From NCBI GenBank assembly GCA_007694905.1, contig REEU01000123.1, positions 1 to 64,000 on the forward strand: a stretch of DNA of 64,000 nucleotides. Direction: 5' to 3'. Source of the DNA: Gammaproteobacteria bacterium. GTDB taxonomy: Bacteria > Pseudomonadota > Gammaproteobacteria > Pseudomonadales > Azotimanducaceae. This document shows positions 44,064 to 52,863 of this stretch, piece by piece. The first letter of the stretch is position 1, and each line of letters opens with the position of its first letter. The translations under genes and the position numbers were made by a program. Below the pieces are notes generated by a model. The model was not told the DNA's origin. It ran no database searches and was given only the letters and a program-made list of their open reading frames with translations.

Positions 44064-44617
44064 TGTCGATGACTGCCGCAACCGGCTCAGGCAGGCCCAC
44101 CGCACCGGAACCACCCTGGTATCGACACCCCATGGTCTGGCTGATCATCGCCATTCCTGGCAGCGCAGTGCTCGTCGGGTCGCTGCTTTTGACCCTCGCC
44201 ATCGTCACGCCGGAATCCGTCGTGCGCGAGGACTACTACCAGGCAGGTCGGACCATCAACATCGACCTCAGGGAGACCCATCAGGCCGCAGATCTGGGTA
44301 TCAGCGCAACCTTCCAAGGTCATCCTGACGACGGCTGGTTGCTCCGGGTGAGCCCACGCCGGGCGGATACAGCCGTTGAAGGAGGTCTCGAAGTTCTGCT
44401 CGCGCATCCGACTCTGGCCTCCCGCGATCGGGAGATTGCACTGAGTCCGGATGGTCGCGGCGCCTGGAGCGGCATGCTCGAACCCATCGGCGGTCGCCAC
44501 ATGCTAACGATCCGCCCCTTGGCGGGTGGCTGGCTGCTGCGTCGAGAGGTGGTGCTGGAGTCATCCGACGACGAGCGCATAGAGGTGAGCGCCCGACCCT
44601 GGGGGGCACCGCAATGA
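44063..44617 (+). CDS. ccoH: cbb3 oxidase assembly protein CcoH (FixH family)
   Basis: 184 residues. One N-terminal membrane helix ('MVWLIIAIPGSAVLVGSLLL') is followed by 'VVREDYYQAGRTINIDL', the strongly conserved FixH segment, and a periplasmic beta domain. The ATG overlaps the ccoG stop (TGATG) with GGGAG ahead. CcoH binds late assembly intermediates of cbb3 oxidase. Confidence 0.92.
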   Translation: MSMTAATGSGRPTAPEPPWYRHPMVWLIIAIPGSAVLVGSLLLTLAIVTPESVVREDYYQAGRTINIDLRETHQAADLGISATFQGHPDDGWLLRVSPRRADTAVEGGLEVLLAHPTLASRDREIALSPDGRGAWSGMLEPIGGRHMLTIRPLAGGWLLRREVVLESSDDERIEVSARPWGAPQ

Positions 44618-47124
44618 CGACCCTCGCGAGCCCCGCCACGCGTTCTATTGCCGTCGCCTCGAGCTGCTTCCACTGCGGGCTGTCTGTCCCCGCAAGTGTT
44701 GACATCGAAGTGACAGTAGGTGGCCGTCAGGAGCGGGTCTGCTGCCACGGTTGCGAAGGGGCGGTGCAGTTCATTCGCGACGCAGGGCTCGACGATTTCT
44801 ATCGACTCCGGGCAGCCCCGAGTCGTACCCGGCCAGGAGAAGGCGTTGCCGCAGACGCATCCGCATTCGCTGACCCGGACGTGGCCGAACAGTACATGCA
44901 GCTGGATGCCAGCGGGCGCGCCCATGGCGACTTCGCCCTGGACGGTGTCGGCTGCGCCGCCTGTGCCTGGGTCATCGAACACGGTGTCAGGGATCTGCCC
45001 GGTCTGCGCCAGGCGCGCGTAGATCTGGCGAGCGGGAGATTGTCCGCAACCTGGGACGCCGACGACGCTGGCACCGCTGCCGCTGGACTGACGCGCCTCA
45101 TGGCACGTATCAATGCGCTGGGCTTCGATGCAGTACCCGCCCAGCCTGCCCATGAACTTTCCCTGCACGCACAGCAGCGGCGCCGCTCCCTCACGGCCAT
45201 CGGCATTGCTGGAATCGGTGCCATGCAGGTAATGATGCTGGCTATCGCAGACTACGCCGGACTGTTCTCCGGGATGGCCGATGACCATCGCGCGCTGGTC
45301 ATCTGGGCGCAGATGGTCCTGACAGGAGTGGTCGTGGCCTGGGGCGCGCAACCCTTTTTCAAGGGCGCAGTGAATACCCTGCGCGCCGGCAGCATGGGCA
45401 TCGACGTTCCCGTTTCACTGGCCATCGGCCTCGGCTGGGGCGTGAGCACCCTGGTTGTGCTGTCCGGCGGTATCGGTCGAGGCGAGCACGTGTACTTCGA
45501 TTCAGTGGCCATGTTCACCTTCTTTCTTTTGCTGGGCCGCCACCTCGAACAATCTGTGCGTCATCGCTTTGCGCGTGCCGATGCCGAACTCGATGCCCTG
45601 CTGCCAGCAGCCGTCACACGTCTCGACGCATCCGGAGGACGCGCTTCCGTGCTGCCGGCATCGCTCCTGGCCGGGGATGTCATCGAGGTTCCACCGGGCG
45701 GCATCGTCGCCGCCGATGGCCGCGTACTCGAAGGTGCCGGTGAAGTCGATCGCGCTGCGCTGACAGGGGAATCGGCAGCCCAGAGGGTCGAACCCGGATC
45801 TGAGGTGGCCGCCGGCAGCCGCAATGGCGCCTCGAGGCTACGCATGGAGGTCCTGCGCCCTGCCGGAAGCAGTGCTCTGGCTGCGATTCCTCAGCTGCTC
45901 GCCCGCGCCCGGGCGCAACGTCCGCCAAGCATCCATCTCGCTGACCGTCTGGCCGGCCTGATCGTGATTGCAGTACTTGCCATCGCCGCCGTCACGGCAG
46001 CGGCATGGATGCTGATCGATCCGTCCCGGGTTCTGCCCGTGACCCTGGCGACGCTGATGGTTACCTGCCCTTGTGCGTTCGCACTCGCCACGCCCGTGAC
46101 GCTGACTGCGGCCACGCTGCGCCTGCGACGGCTTGGCGTGCTGCTGGTGGATCCCGCCGCCCTGGAGCGCGCAGGCCAACTCCGGCACGCCTACTTCGAC
46201 AAGACCGGAACGCTCACGGAACCGGGACAGTTACATTGCGAACCAGTCTCCGCTCAGACCCTGCAGACCTGCATCGATCACGCGGTCGCGCTGGAACGGG
46301 ATGTGCCGCATCCCATCGCCGTCGCCATGCGCCGGCTTCCCGTGAAGGAGGAGATCGAGTTCGATACCCTCCGCGTGGTGCCCGGCTCTGGTGTCGAAGG
46401 GTTCCAACTCGGCCGCCGCTGGCGCCTTGGGCGCCCCCGGTGGGCCGCTTCCGATGCCGCCGCTGCAGCTGCAGATCCGGCCGCACTATGGCTCACTGTC
46501 GACGGCAGCCTCTGCGCCACATTCAGTTTTGAACACCGTGATGTCGAAGCCGCCGACGAAAAGCTCAGGCCAGGCGCAGTCAGCACGCTCGCTGCTATGA
46601 CCCGGCGCGGTCTCGAGCTGGCCATCGTCAGTGGCGATGCCCCGGAGCGGGTCGGCGCCATGGCGCAACGGCTGCGCATAACACGCTGGTGGGGCGGCGT
46701 GGATCCGCAGCGCAAGTATGCCCTCCTCGCCGCAGCCGAAGCGGACGGCGGCGTGCTCTACGTAGGTGACGGACTCAACGATGCACCGGCGCTCGGCCGC
46801 GCCGGGGTCGCCGTCGCCACGGCCTCGGCCTGCGACTTCACCCGTTCCGCCGCAGATGCCATCGTTCTCGACGATCGGCTCGAGGCTGTGGTCGATTTAC
46901 TCGACAGTTCGGACCGCACGCGACGCATCATCCGCCAGAACCTTCTGTGGGCCATCAGCTACAACCTGCTGGCGATGCCGCTGGCGGTGACCGGACTCAT
47001 CGCACCGTGGGCTGCGGCCATCGGCATGTCGGCCAGCTCGCTGCTCGTGATCGGCAATGCCACGCGTCTGCTGCGCGGTGGGAGCCGGCAAACTCCGAAT
47101 TCGGAGGTGGTGGCATGGACGTGA
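44614..47124 (+). CDS. ccoI: Copper-translocating P-type ATPase for cbb3 oxidase assembly (CcoI/FixI)
   Basis: 836 residues. The N-terminal metal domain has 'CFHCGLSVP' and 'VCCHGCEGAVQFI', and a second 'GCAACAWVIE' ferredoxin-like HMA domain follows. The membrane copper site is 'TCPCAFALATPV' near residue 485, the phosphorylation site 'FDKTGTLTEPG' is near 529, and the hinge is 'VGDGLNDAPALG'. It exports Cu(I) to the periplasm for CuB insertion. The ATG overlaps the ccoH stop; the 3' end overlaps ccoS by 10 nt. Confidence 0.95.
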   Translation: MTTLASPATRSIAVASSCFHCGLSVPASVDIEVTVGGRQERVCCHGCEGAVQFIRDAGLDDFYRLRAAPSRTRPGEGVAADASAFADPDVAEQYMQLDASGRAHGDFALDGVGCAACAWVIEHGVRDLPGLRQARVDLASGRLSATWDADDAGTAAAGLTRLMARINALGFDAVPAQPAHELSLHAQQRRRSLTAIGIAGIGAMQVMMLAIADYAGLFSGMADDHRALVIWAQMVLTGVVVAWGAQPFFKGAVNTLRAGSMGIDVPVSLAIGLGWGVSTLVVLSGGIGRGEHVYFDSVAMFTFFLLLGRHLEQSVRHRFARADAELDALLPAAVTRLDASGGRASVLPASLLAGDVIEVPPGGIVAADGRVLEGAGEVDRAALTGESAAQRVEPGSEVAAGSRNGASRLRMEVLRPAGSSALAAIPQLLARARAQRPPSIHLADRLAGLIVIAVLAIAAVTAAAWMLIDPSRVLPVTLATLMVTCPCAFALATPVTLTAATLRLRRLGVLLVDPAALERAGQLRHAYFDKTGTLTEPGQLHCEPVSAQTLQTCIDHAVALERDVPHPIAVAMRRLPVKEEIEFDTLRVVPGSGVEGFQLGRRWRLGRPRWAASDAAAAAADPAALWLTVDGSLCATFSFEHRDVEAADEKLRPGAVSTLAAMTRRGLELAIVSGDAPERVGAMAQRLRITRWWGGVDPQRKYALLAAAEADGGVLYVGDGLNDAPALGRAGVAVATASACDFTRSAADAIVLDDRLEAVVDLLDSSDRTRRIIRQNLLWAISYNLLAMPLAVTGLIAPWAAAIGMSASSLLVIGNATRLLRGGSRQTPNSEVVAWT

Positions 47125-47309
47125 TCTGGATTCTCATTCCCCTCTCGATCGTGCTGATCCTGATCGCCGTACGGGCCTTCGTCTGGGCGGTCAAGAGCCG
47201 GCAGTTCGATGATCTCGACCGGGAGGCCTCGCGGATCCTGTTCGACGAACCGAATCCGGAGTCTGCGCAAAAGCGGGGGCAGCACGAGGAGAGGCGGGAG
47301 CATGACTGA
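47115..47309 (+). CDS. ccoS: cbb3 oxidase maturation protein CcoS
   Basis: 64 residues. The start 'MDVIWILIPLSIVLILIAV' forms one membrane helix, then 'AVKSRQFDDLDREASRIL' with the CcoS-typical Gln-Phe-Asp-Asp-Leu, and a charged tail. CcoS is required for cofactor insertion into CcoN. It begins within the end of ccoI and overlaps the next gene by 8 nt. Confidence 0.93.
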   Translation: MDVIWILIPLSIVLILIAVRAFVWAVKSRQFDDLDREASRILFDEPNPESAQKRGQHEERREHD

Positions 47310-48102
47310 ACTCGCCGCCCAGACCCTGACAGCCTTCACCATCGGTCTGCTCGGCAGCGGCCATTGCCTGGCCATGTGCGGCGGCATCATGGGCGCCCTG
47401 TCCATGCGCGCTGTTGCCGCCAGCGATGCCACCTCCGACGGGCGTGGCGCGCTCATCGCCACCTCCAACCGAGGCACGCTGCTCAGCCAGCTTCTCCTCT
47501 ACAGCACGGGCCGCCTGCTCAGCTATGCCATGCTCGGCATGGCCCTGGGCCTGATCGGCGCAGTGCTGGTGACGGCACTGGAGCCGGCACGACTCGTTCT
47601 TCGCGGCTTGGCCGGCGGACTTCTCATCGCCATGGGACTGTACCTGGCGGGCCTTTGGCACGGCATTCTGGTCCTGGAACGTTTCGGGCACCGTCTCTGG
47701 CAGCGCCTGGGTTCCGGACTCCGACAGAGCCAGGGTGGCGCACTCGTGCTGGGTATGGGCTGGGGCCTCCTGCCCTGCGGTCTCGTTTACGGCACACTCG
47801 CGTGGGCAGGCAGCGCGGCCGACCCCATGCGCGCCGGGTGGCTGATGCTGGCCTTCGGAGCCGGCACCCTGCCTGCCGTCCTTGGCGGCGGATGGTTCGG
47901 CAGTGCACTGCTGGGCGTGCTGCGCAAACCCGGATTCCGAATCACCGCCGGTGTCATCGTTGTCCTGTTCGGCATCTGGACCCTCATCGGCGGTGTCCAC
48001 GGTCAGCACGGCGAGCATCACGGCGCCATCGAGTCACCGAATGGCGAACGACATATCGCCGCATCGATTACTGCATCAGGGGAGAACACAGGGTGTTCAT
48101 GA
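47302..48102 (+). CDS. TauE/SafE-like membrane protein linked to cbb3 oxidase
   Basis: 266 residues, about six or seven helices. The first helix carries 'GSGHCLAMCGGIMGALS', the Cys-containing motif of the TauE/SafE-like proteins that follow ccoS in pseudomonads and relatives, and 'GLLPCGLVYGTLAWAG' repeats a Pro-Cys-Gly pattern later on. Its real cargo is unknown; conserved cysteines and its context suggest copper or thiol handling rather than sulfite. A C-terminal His-rich stretch ('HGQHGEHHG') supports metal binding. The ATG at 47302 has GGGAG ahead and overlaps ccoS. Confidence 0.87.
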   Translation: MTELAAQTLTAFTIGLLGSGHCLAMCGGIMGALSMRAVAASDATSDGRGALIATSNRGTLLSQLLLYSTGRLLSYAMLGMALGLIGAVLVTALEPARLVLRGLAGGLLIAMGLYLAGLWHGILVLERFGHRLWQRLGSGLRQSQGGALVLGMGWGLLPCGLVYGTLAWAGSAADPMRAGWLMLAFGAGTLPAVLGGGWFGSALLGVLRKPGFRITAGVIVVLFGIWTLIGGVHGQHGEHHGAIESPNGERHIAASITASGENTGCS

Positions 48103-48692
48103 AACATGTCTTCGGGCTGATGCTTCGGCCCGACCGCGAATGGCGCGAGATCAGCCGCGAGCAGCCAAGCATCCCCGGCGTGATGGCGCACATACTCGTC
48201 ATGGCCTTGATTCCGGCAGTGGCCTGGTTCTACGGCGTCACCGAGATCGGCTGGAAGGTCGGCGCCGGGGAGGCAACGCGCATCACGGTGGAGAGCATGA
48301 TGATCATCGTCGTGCTCTTCTACCTTGGGATGCTCGCCGGCCTGATCGGAATCGGACTGCTCATCCATTGGATGTCGATTACCTATGGGGCCGCCTCCAC
48401 GCCTGCGAAGGCGATCTCACTGGCAGCCTATACGGCCACCCCCCTGTTCCTTGGTGGCGTGCTCGGCTTCTACCCTTTGCTGTGGCTGGATCTATTGATC
48501 GGTACCGCGGCCGGATGCTACGCCATCGTGCTTCTCTATCTCGGTATTCCGCACATGATGGGCGTCCCGAAAGAGCGAGGCTATCTGTTTGCCAGCGCCA
48601 CTCTGGCGGTCGGACTCGTGGGAATGGTGACCATGATGGGCGCCACAGTGCTGCTGTGGGAGTTCGGCGCCATGCCCGTGTTCACCGATTGA
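48099..48692 (+). CDS. Yip1-family integral membrane protein
   Basis: 197 residues with about five helices. The N-terminal 'VFGLMLRPDREWREISRE' is the usual cytoplasmic lead of bacterial Yip1-domain proteins, and 'AYTATPLFLGGVLGFYPLLW' carries the conserved Tyr-Pro positions. The ATG overlaps the upstream stop (ATGA), so it is the last gene of the cco transcript. A GTG at 48093 is an alternative start. The function is unknown. Confidence 0.8.
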   Translation: MKHVFGLMLRPDREWREISREQPSIPGVMAHILVMALIPAVAWFYGVTEIGWKVGAGEATRITVESMMIIVVLFYLGMLAGLIGIGLLIHWMSITYGAASTPAKAISLAAYTATPLFLGGVLGFYPLLWLDLLIGTAAGCYAIVLLYLGIPHMMGVPKERGYLFASATLAVGLVGMVTMMGATVLLWEFGAMPVFTD

Positions 48693-48782
48693 CGGTGATT
48701 GGCATTCGGCGACGAGGCCACTCCGGCCGGACCCGAGCGAGGAGAGCGCCGTGAGCGCAGTGGCGCGAGTAGCAAAGCAACC

Positions 48783-50027
48783 ATGACCGACGGGGCCCCT
48801 AGACGTCCGATCGGGATGGCTCTCACTGCCCATCACGAGGGTTTTCGAGACGATCCCCATCCGATCTATGACGCGCTCCGGAGTCACGTACCACGCCATC
48901 ATGACCCGGACTATGGACGCATCCTGCTGACCCGCTACGATGATGTTCGGCGCGTCCTGCGAGACCGCAACTATGGCGTCGATGCGCGCCGAACTCGGGA
49001 AGACTCCTACATGCGCCGGGTGGCTGGTACCGGTGTCCGGGAGCGCTCAGGCGATACCGCCTACGAACCCCCACTGGTACTCCTCGACGATCCCGGCCAT
49101 CGGCGCATTCGCAAGCTGATGGCCAAAGCCTTCGAGCCGCGTGCCGTAGAGGCCATGCGCCCGCACATCGAGGCCATGGCTGCAGAGCTCCTCGATGCGC
49201 TCGATGGCGTAACCCGGGCGAACTTCATCTCAACCTACGCCGGGCCCATTCCGACCCGGGCGATCCTTGAGATGATGGGGTTGCACGATGCCTGCGTAGA
49301 CGACTTCAAGCGCTGGTCCGAAGCAACGCTCATGGGCTACGACCCGCACCGCGGTGCCGATGCGCAGGGGCGTCTGCGAGAGGCCTTCCTGGCCATGGCG
49401 CGAGTGTTCCGCGAGGCGGTAGAGGAACGCCGCGCAGCGCCCCGCGACGACCTGATCTCTGCCATGGTTCGTGCCCAGGAGGCTGAAGACCGCCTCACAG
49501 ATCTGGAGATCGTCAGCCTGTGCACGCAGCTGATGGTGGCCGGTAACGTCACGACATCGGACTTGATCGGCAACGGTCTGCATGCATTGCTCACTCATCC
49601 TGAACAACTTGCGCGGCTGCGCGAAGATCCCGCGTGCATAGATGCCGCGGTGGAGGAGATGCTGCGCTTCGACTGCCCAATCACCGAGACAGCCCGTATA
49701 CCGTTCGCCGCGGATCAGATCGGCGATTGCCCCGTCCAGCGCGGAGATACGATCACGGCTTCGCTGGCGGCTGCCAATCACGATCCTCACGTCTTCGCAG
49801 ATCCCCACTGCTTCGACATCGATCGCGACAGTAGTGGCCATCTCGGCTTCGGCAGCGGCATCCATGTATGCCTCGGGGCATCGCTGGCCCGCCTGGAATG
49901 CCGTATCGCCCTGACCGCTTTCCTGCGCCGATTCCCGGCGCTGCGGCTCGATCCGGAGCGTGCTCCTGAACGGCGTCGCCTGCCGTTCTTCCGCGGTTTC
50001 ACGTCCTTGCCCGTACTGCTTGCTTGA
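48783..50027 (+). CDS. Cytochrome P450
   Basis: 414 residues, a soluble class I bacterial P450. The heme-thiolate loop is 'FGSGIHVCLGASLARLE', and the E-x-x-R pair lies in 'VEEMLRFDCP'. The I-helix reads 'LMVAGNVTTSDLIGNG': the O2-handling Thr is kept, but the acidic residue normally before it is Val. This variant occurs in some actinobacterial and proteobacterial P450s. No ferredoxin or reductase gene is adjacent. The ATG at 48783 is chosen because the sequence before it is low-complexity; its ribosome-binding site is weak. The substrate is unknown. Confidence 0.92.
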   Translation: MTDGAPRRPIGMALTAHHEGFRDDPHPIYDALRSHVPRHHDPDYGRILLTRYDDVRRVLRDRNYGVDARRTREDSYMRRVAGTGVRERSGDTAYEPPLVLLDDPGHRRIRKLMAKAFEPRAVEAMRPHIEAMAAELLDALDGVTRANFISTYAGPIPTRAILEMMGLHDACVDDFKRWSEATLMGYDPHRGADAQGRLREAFLAMARVFREAVEERRAAPRDDLISAMVRAQEAEDRLTDLEIVSLCTQLMVAGNVTTSDLIGNGLHALLTHPEQLARLREDPACIDAAVEEMLRFDCPITETARIPFAADQIGDCPVQRGDTITASLAAANHDPHVFADPHCFDIDRDSSGHLGFGSGIHVCLGASLARLECRIALTAFLRRFPALRLDPERAPERRRLPFFRGFTSLPVLLA

Positions 50028-50088
50028 ACCCAGACCCCTCCGCCTGCAGCAGCGGCAGGTTTCCACCCAGCCCCTTCACTTCGAACGC

Positions 50089-50799
50089 TCAAGGATACCG
50101 GGAATGACTGGCAGGCCGATCGACCGACGACCCCGCTTTCTCGCGGGGCGCCTCCGAACTCTGCTTCCTGCCCGCGAGCTCATCGGCGAAAGCATGGTTC
50201 ACGTCGCGATGGCCGGCCTCGTCAGCACGTACCGCAATCACTACGTCTCGCAGACGCGCATCCGCTGGTAGATTCCAGTAGTCGATGGCGACCTGGGGGG
50301 CCGGCACGTTGGGCTGCGCGCCCCGATCGATCTCCTGCAGATACTCGGTATAGCTGTACACCGCTTCCTCCTCGAAATAGCCCACCAAGCGGTGGGCCGT
50401 CCGGGAGGAACAGACGTACAGCAGCAGGAAACTAAAGAAGAAGACGCCCTGTGCAACCAGGATCAGCACGCGCTCGAACCAGTTCGGATGCGCGATCTCG
50501 ATGAACGTCATCAGGTGCATGCGTTCGTTTTCAGCTTCCGCGAGCAGGGTATGGATCCAGCCTTCGTCCGGCTCCAAGCGCCGCAGACTTCGCATGTGAC
50601 GCAGCATACCGCCCACCATCCCGGGAACGCCTGCCACGGTTTCGAGAATGATCGCGCGATGGCCATAACGCTTGGCGAAGAAGGTATCGGCGAGAAAGCG
50701 CAGAAACTTCGTCAGCCTGAAAGCCACCCGGTCGGAGATATCACGCGGGAGGTAGTGACGGCTCAGCGGGTCAGGATTGGACACTCCGGCATCGCTCAT
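50089..50799 (-). CDS. aox: Alternative oxidase (di-iron ubiquinol oxidase)
   Basis: 236 residues. All four di-iron ligand motifs are seen: 'LETVAGVPG' (Glu53), 'NERMHLM' (Glu92, His95), '[14 protein letters not shown]' (Glu near 144) and '[12 protein letters not shown]' (Glu194, His197). The second helix hairpin includes a hydrophobic stretch near residue 115-130 for membrane binding. AOX oxidises ubiquinol with O2 without pumping protons and resists cyanide, nitric oxide and sulfide. The ATG has GGAGG 4 nt ahead. The tail of about 30 residues after the last motif is polar. It lies near the cbb3 operon and an FNR-type regulator. Upstream, a frameshifted DUF3293-like gene overlaps its start by 29 nt. 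Confidence 0.93.
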   Translation of the reverse strand: MSDAGVSNPDPLSRHYLPRDISDRVAFRLTKFLRFLADTFFAKRYGHRAIILETVAGVPGMVGGMLRHMRSLRRLEPDEGWIHTLLAEAENERMHLMTFIEIAHPNWFERVLILVAQGVFFFSFLLLYVCSSRTAHRLVGYFEEEAVYSYTEYLQEIDRGAQPNVPAPQVAIDYWNLPADARLRDVVIAVRADEAGHRDVNHAFADELAGRKQSSEAPREKAGSSVDRPASHSRYP

Positions 50800-51390
50800 G
50801 GCACCTCCGTACAGCGGCCCGCGTTTGCCAGCATTGTACGTGAGTGACGCGGCGTCGGCAGGCACGTTGCCCGGGACTGTCATTCTCCGGAATCGACCAC
50901 GTATCCAGGCGCTCACGGAAACGGCCGATGCAGCTCATGGCGGCGTCATCGTCGCAGTCCACCACCCGGAGCAGATCGTCCTCCACAAGAAAGATCACGT
51001 CCTGCAGGAACTGCCGGCCCACCTCTGCGCCATGAGTGGGACCGATGTCCACTGCCCAGTCGGGCTCGGCATGGCCGGTCTTGGGGCGTACCCAGTCAGC
51101 CGATGCATCCAGCAGTCCATGTCCGCCAGCCCGGTGCTGAGATGCGCCTGTGCGGCGGCAATCCGCACTTCGGACCAGCTGGCGCCCATGAGCCGCCACG
51201 CGGTAATGATGACGAAGCATTCCGGCCAGCTCTCCGGCGCCCGGTCCTGACGGAATCGCGTTTCCCGGTAGACGTCTTGCTTGCTGCGCTCGAAGTCTGC
51301 CTGTACGTTTTGCCTGCGGCGCCGCAGCCTGCGACACCGGAACGGATGATGCCGCAGGCGCATCAGCCGGACGTATCGTGGGTGGCGCAT
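50771..51390 (-). pseudogene. Frameshifted DUF3293-like gene
   Basis: Two adjacent frames together read as one DUF3293-type protein. The first gives 'ESWPECFVIITAWRLMG' through 'MHRLTGYAP', and the second, one base out of register, resumes with 'KTGHAEPDWAVDIG', 'EVGRQFLQDVIFLVEDDLL' and 'VVDCDDD'. The junction is at about 51082-51088 in a run of C residues; one missing base would explain the break. It could be a genuine pseudogene or a sequencing error. The ATG at 51390 is a possible start. The 3' end overlaps the alternative oxidase start. The family function is unknown. Confidence 0.65.
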
Positions 51391-51479
51391 GGATCTGCCC
51401 AACGACGGCAAATGGGAATGACACTGAATGCCGGTTAGAATCCGTCGACTGCCCATTTTCCCCTCGGAAACCTTGACCG

Positions 51480-52223
51480 ATGTCTAGGATCTGCCCCGCC
51501 GGCCACAATCCCAAGGCTCACGAAACGCACTGCAACGACTGTGCGCTCAATCCCATCTGCCTGCCCATGGCAGTCAGCGACGCGGACCTGCACCGCCTGG
51601 AGAACATCATCGAGCGAGGCCGTCCGCTGCAGCGTGGAGATCACGTCTTCCGCAGCGGGGACCGCTTTGATTCGATCTTCGCCGTTCGCAGCGGGGCGCT
51701 GAAGACCTACCGACTCACGCCGGAAGGCGACGAACAGATCATGGGATTCCACCTGCCCGGAGAAATGTTCGGGCTCGGTGGGCTCGCCGGCCATGTGCAG
51801 CCCAATGCAGCCGTGGCGCTGGAGACCTCTGCGGTCTGCGAGGTGCCTTTCGAGCGCATGGAAGGTCTCGCACTTGAGATCCCTAGCCTGCAGCACCATC
51901 TGTTCCACATCATGGGTCGTCAAATCAGTGAAGACGAACAATTGCTGATGTTGTTGAGCAAACGCTCCGCCGAGGAGCGTATCGCTGCGCTGCTACTCAG
52001 CCTCTCTGCCCGTTTTCAGCGCCGCAACCTGTCCGCAACGCGCTTTCGCCTGCCCATGTCTCGCGGTGACATCGGCAACTTCCTGGGCCTGGTGGTGGAG
52101 ACCGTGAGTCGAGTCTTCACGCGCCTGCAGGCCCAGGGCGTCATCGATGTGCAAGGTAAGGACGTGCACATTATGCAGCCCGCCGCGCTGAGCGCCATTT
52201 CCGGCACTCAGGTAGGAACCTGA
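51480..52223 (+). CDS. anr: FNR/ANR-type oxygen-sensing transcription regulator
   Basis: 247 residues. The [4Fe-4S] ligands are present: Cys18, Cys21 and Cys27 in 'HCNDCALNPICLP', and Cys120 in 'SAVCEVPFERM'. The cyclic-nucleotide-like beta roll spans about 40-150, the dimer helix 150-185, and the helix-turn-helix contains 'GLVVETVSRVFTRLQ' with the Val/Ser/Arg DNA-contact pattern that reads TTGAT half-sites. It should activate microaerobic genes, including the boxes found before ccoN and the DksA-like gene. The start at 51480 has no strong Shine-Dalgarno. It overlaps the convergent DksA-like gene by 16 nt. Confidence 0.94.
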   Translation: MSRICPAGHNPKAHETHCNDCALNPICLPMAVSDADLHRLENIIERGRPLQRGDHVFRSGDRFDSIFAVRSGALKTYRLTPEGDEQIMGFHLPGEMFGLGGLAGHVQPNAAVALETSAVCEVPFERMEGLALEIPSLQHHLFHIMGRQISEDEQLLMLLSKRSAEERIAALLLSLSARFQRRNLSATRFRLPMSRGDIGNFLGLVVETVSRVFTRLQAQGVIDVQGKDVHIMQPAALSAISGTQVGT

Positions 52224-52588
52224 CCCGGCAGCTGGCCGCAGCGGCCGTCGCAGCAGCGGCGCGTTGCGTCGGCGGCGAGATCGCCGAACGGTATCAGGTC
52301 CCCACAGCATTCGCAGGACCCAAAATCCACGTGGTCGATTCGGGCCAGCGTCTGGCTGATCTCGCGCAGTCTGCGCGCTTTCGCCTCCAGGCGTTCCGCG
52401 GCCTTGCTGCCCTCCGGCAGTTCCGGCACCTCCCCTGAGAGCTGCTCGGATCGGAATCGTCGCGGTACGCTGCTACCGGCGATCAAACCGCGGCTAAGGC
52501 AACAGACCTCCTCGATCAGCGCCTTCTGCTGATCCTCGAGGTCCAGCCTCAGCGCCTCCCTGCGGCGAACGGATAGGACTTCTGGCAT
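52208..52588 (-). CDS. DksA/TraR-type C4 zinc-finger protein
   Basis: 126 residues. A helical region (residues about 10-90, 'RLEAKARRLREISQTLARID') is followed by the zinc finger 'FGSCECCGDLIPFGDLAADA' and 'RRCCDGRCG'. DksA-type proteins enter the RNA polymerase secondary channel and modify initiation, often with ppGpp. The size is close to DksA, but the coiled-coil tip residues cannot be judged. The ATG at 52588 is preferred over a TTG 12 codons upstream. An FNR-type promoter lies 37-78 nt upstream, so this appears to be an oxygen-controlled DksA paralogue. It is convergent with anr. Confidence 0.85.
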   Translation of the reverse strand: MPEVLSVRRREALRLDLEDQQKALIEEVCCLSRGLIAGSSVPRRFRSEQLSGEVPELPEGSKAAERLEAKARRLREISQTLARIDHVDFGSCECCGDLIPFGDLAADATRRCCDGRCGQLPGQVPT

Positions 52589-52624
52589 GCCGCGTCGGCC
52601 CTTAGAGCTAAAAATGACCCCCAA

Positions 52625-52666
52625 AGTGTAGGCTTACAGCGCCCTTCATGAATTGATCTGGATCAG
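52625..52666 (-). promoter_or_regulatory. FNR/ANR box and class II promoter of the DksA-like gene
   Basis: The box TTGATCTGGATCAG (52653-52666) differs from the palindromic consensus at one base. On the minus strand, 22 nt downstream comes TACACT (52625-52630), a 4/6 match to a -10. The spacing is identical to that at ccoN. The DksA-like start is 36 nt further downstream. Confidence 0.75.
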
Positions 52667-52863
52667 ACGCAAATGAACCGCTCCGTATGCCCCTCCACTC
52701 AAGCCCAAAGGCATTTGCGTCGACATCGACGTACACCGCACCGTTCCCCCGCTTGGCATCCAGGACAACGTTGCCGAGAAACGTGGCTCGAGATAGCGCG
52801 GGTACGGTGGACGTCCTGATAGCCGCTTCCGCGGCAGCGCGGCCCGCAGGCCCAGCCGAACCA
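52667..52863. other. Stretch without a convincing gene
   Basis: About 200 bases between the FNR-type promoter of the DksA-like gene and the short Arg-rich gene. ORFs exist on both strands, but their products look like noncoding translations of GC-rich DNA. No hairpin or repeat stands out. Confidence 0.4.

Noticed and set aside
50028-50088. Hairpin between the P450 and alternative oxidase genes
   Set aside because: Only a 5-bp stem with a loop; too weak to call a terminator.
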